DNA of 7,504 nucleotides from JBOGFC01 sp050742155 (GTDB lineage Bacteria > Actinomycetota > Acidimicrobiia > Spongiisociales > JALYHC01): positions 1 to 7,504 of the forward strand of contig JBOGFC010000007.1 of the NCBI GenBank assembly GCA_050742155.1, written 5' to 3'. Shown here piece after piece: positions 5,568 to 7,504 of this stretch (the first letter of the stretch is position 1; each line of letters opens with the position of its first letter). A program made the translations under genes and the position numbers. The notes beneath the pieces were generated by a model, which searched no databases, was not told where the DNA came from, and was given only the letters and a program-made list of their open reading frames with translations.

Positions 5568-7504
5568 ATGGCTGAGTCCCCGTATCCGCCGATCGGGGAC
5601 TATGCTGTCATCGGAGATTGCCGGTCCGCAGCCCTGGTCTCGCGGGATGGGTCGATCGACTGGCTGTTGGCTGTGCTGGCCTCGGTTCGATAGCCCCGCG
5701 CTCCTGGCGGCGGTCCTGGACAGCCGTGGAGGAGGTCGTTTCGCGGTGCGGCCGAGCTCTCCCTGCTCCTCGCGTCGGCGGTACGTCGGGGAGACGCCAG
5801 TCCTGGAGACGATCTTCGAAACAAACAGAGGTCAGCTCACGTCTTCTGGATCTCATGGTCTCGAACCCGGGAGTTGTGGCCCACCGGGGCATGCCGCCCG
5901 AGCACGAGTTGCTTCGGGTTGCCGAGTGCGCGCAGGGCGAGGTAGAGGTCGAGGTCATCTACGATCCCCGCCCCGAATACGCCCGCTCCGTACCGCTCCT
6001 GGTGGACCGCGGAATTCGCGGCTGGTGGTGGAGAAACGGCATCGAAGCCCTGCTCCTCCGGAGCGAGATTCCGCTCGGCCGCCCCGGGACCCGACCGGGG
6101 TTGATAGGTCGGTGCACGCTTCGGAGGGGGGAAAGCCGCTGCCTGTCCTTGGCGTACGGGGAGGGGGCTCCGCTCGAGGTGCCGGTACTCGGGGCTGCCG
6201 CCCGAAACAGGGCCGCTCGGACCCGGGCGGAGTGGGAGGATTGGTCTTCGGGCCTGCGGTACGAAGGGCCGTACAGGGGAGCGGTGATCCGTAGCGCTCT
6301 AACCCTGAAGCTCCTGATGTATGCGCCCAGCGGCGCCATCGTCGCCGCGCCCACCACCTCGCTGCCGGAGCGCATCGGAGGGGAGCGGAACTGGGACTAT
6401 CGGTATTGCTGGGTGCGCGACTCCTCCCTGGTGGTCCGCGCACTCCGGGACATGGGTTGTCACGCGGAATGTCTCGCCTATGTCTCGTGGCTGGTGCGCT
6501 CGCTGCGCAGCGCCTGGCCGGGTCTCCGGGCGGTGTACACCCTGGACGGAAGGCCTGACGTCCCGGCGGAAGAGGAGCTCCTCCACTTGGAGGGCTACTC
6601 CGGCTCGTCGCCCGTCCGGGTGGGAAACGCCGCGGCGGTGCAGTTCCAGCTGGACGTCTACGGTGAGGTGGTCGATGCCCTGTACGAGTTCGTCTTATCC
6701 AGCCCGCGCGTGGATCCGATGGTCCTGGGGCCGCTGGCAGGTCTCGGCGAGACGGTGTGTCGTCTGTGGCGAGAGCCGGACGAGGGGATCTGGGAGATGC
6801 GGAACGGGCGGCATCATCACACGTACTCCAAGGTCATGGCGTGGGTGGCCCTGGACCGCCTGCTGAGACTTCACGGCCGAGGGATCATAGAAGTTCCTGT
6901 CCGCGAGTTCACCCGGCAGCGACGGGCGATCCGGGCCGCGATCGAGGAGCACGGTTTCGACCCGTCCGCTGGAACCTACGTGAGCGTGTTCGGGGGGGAC
7001 GAGGTCGACGCCAGTCTGCTTCTCCTGGCCCGCTACGGATATGCGGAAGCGAATTCAGCACGCATGACAGGAACCTGCGCTCGGATCGGCGAGCGTCTGG
7101 GAAGGAACGGGCTGCTTTTCCGGTATGTCGGGGAGGACGGTCTGCCCCACGGGGAAGGGGCCTTTGGGATTGCCGGGTTCTGGTGGGCCGAGTGCCAGGC
7201 CCGGCGTGGCCGCCTGGACGAAGGAATCGCCGCATTCGAGCGACTGCTCTCGTTCGCGAACGATGTCGGTCTCTATGGGGAGGAGATCGAGCCGGAGACC
7301 GGAGCCGCGCTGGGCAACTTTCCCCAGGCTTTCACCCATGTGGGGCTCATCGACGCCGCGCTCGCTCTCGGGGAGCGCCTGGCCCGGTCCGGCGGCCGCG
7401 CTGCCCTTCGCGGGTCCCGGGCGGGCTCCGATGCCGGAGCCTGCTCCGCGGGCGCTGGTGCCCAGGCCTCGCTGGCGAGCCGTGAACAGGTGCCACCCGC
7501 CGGT
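5568..7504 (+). pseudogene. GH15 glucoamylase/trehalase-like glycosidase, 3'-partial, two frameshifts
   Basis: Inverting alpha-glucosidase of family GH15 (glucoamylase, glucodextranase or trehalase type), probably cytoplasmic, as no signal is seen. Start ATG 5568 has GGAGGAG just upstream and gives PPIGDYAVIGDCRSAALVSR, the typical beginning. A 7-bp duplication at 5661-5674 breaks the frame; with one copy removed the text reads DWLCWPRFDSP as in the family. A second break, one extra base at about 5822-5840, leads into a frame open to the right edge. There the family blocks are clear: RNWDYRYCWVRDSS, HLEGYSGSSPVRVGNAAA, GIWEMR (candidate catalytic acid Glu at 6794), SKVMAWVALDRLLRL, GFWWAECQA, then GEEIEPETG (candidate base Glu at 7280 or 7283) and GNFPQAFTHVGLIDAA. 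The last 40 residues are Ala/Gly/Arg-rich and unlike the family; no stop is reached. The family is certain; substrate is not. Confidence 0.85.
5661..5674 (+). repeat. 7-bp tandem duplication (TGGCTGT x2) in the GH15 gene
   Basis: TGGCTGT at 5661-5667 is repeated exactly at 5668-5674. Removing one copy restores GAC TGG CTG TGC TGG CCT CGG, which reads DWLCWPR, the conserved GH15 block. With both copies the first frame ends at TAG 5691-5693. This is a typical replication-slippage product, though an assembly artefact is possible. Confidence 0.85.

Noticed and set aside
5506..6294. 262-codon frame taken as one protein
   Set aside because: Only about 5675-5835 of it is GH15 sequence. Before and after that the GH15 text lies in other frames, so the frame joins real and unreal parts.
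6757..7485. 242-codon plus-strand frame at the right edge
   Set aside because: It overlaps the GH15 C-terminal region, where the family motifs are read in another frame. The product is low-complexity and Arg-rich.
1..7504. CRISPR array, tRNA or rRNA gene, insertion sequence ends or transposase
   Set aside because: I saw no regularly spaced repeats, tRNA-like cloverleaf, rRNA motifs, terminal inverted repeats or transposase sequence on either strand.

Overview
The window is about 7.5 kb of GC-rich DNA. Every gene I can support lies on the + strand. The codon use and protein families suggest a high-GC, diderm-type soil or sediment bacterium: MerT and lipoprotein signals imply an inner membrane with a periplasm. 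I cannot assign a phylum from this sequence alone.

Layout: (1) 3-1231 is a secreted-type purple-acid-phosphatase-like metallophosphoesterase. It enters from the left edge and its frame breaks three times. (2) 1237-5453 is a mercury-resistance locus. It has a sigma70-like promoter whose 17-bp spacer holds a CsoR-box-like dyad, then a MerC-like membrane protein (one frameshift), MerA with an N-terminal metal-binding domain (intact), a CsoR/RcnR-family repressor (intact), MerT (intact), a MerP-like lipoprotein (intact), a small Cys-rich lipoprotein of unknown function (intact), and a degraded DUF302 gene preceded by a second copy of the operator-like dyad. (3) 5568-7504 is a GH15 glucoamylase/trehalase-like glycosidase that runs off the right edge. 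It has two frame breaks, one caused by a clean 7-bp tandem duplication.

How the mer genes fit together: the MerP-like lipoprotein would capture Hg(II) outside the inner membrane, MerT and/or the MerC-like protein would bring it across, and MerA would reduce it to Hg(0), with its HMA domain handing on the metal. No MerR is present. The only regulator is a CsoR-type protein with a Cys-His-Cys ligand set, and the operator sits in a promoter with a normal 17-bp spacer rather than the 19-bp spacer typical of MerR promoters. I infer derepression by metal instead of MerR-type activation. This is the most interesting point in the window.

The mer core from 1681 to 4965 has no disrupted frame, while the phosphatase, the MerC-like gene, the DUF302 gene and the GH15 gene are all broken. 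This is either real decay around a selected core or indel errors in a draft assembly. The sequence alone cannot decide, although the 7-bp duplication and an apparent CAG-to-TAG stop are hard to explain as simple base-calling noise.
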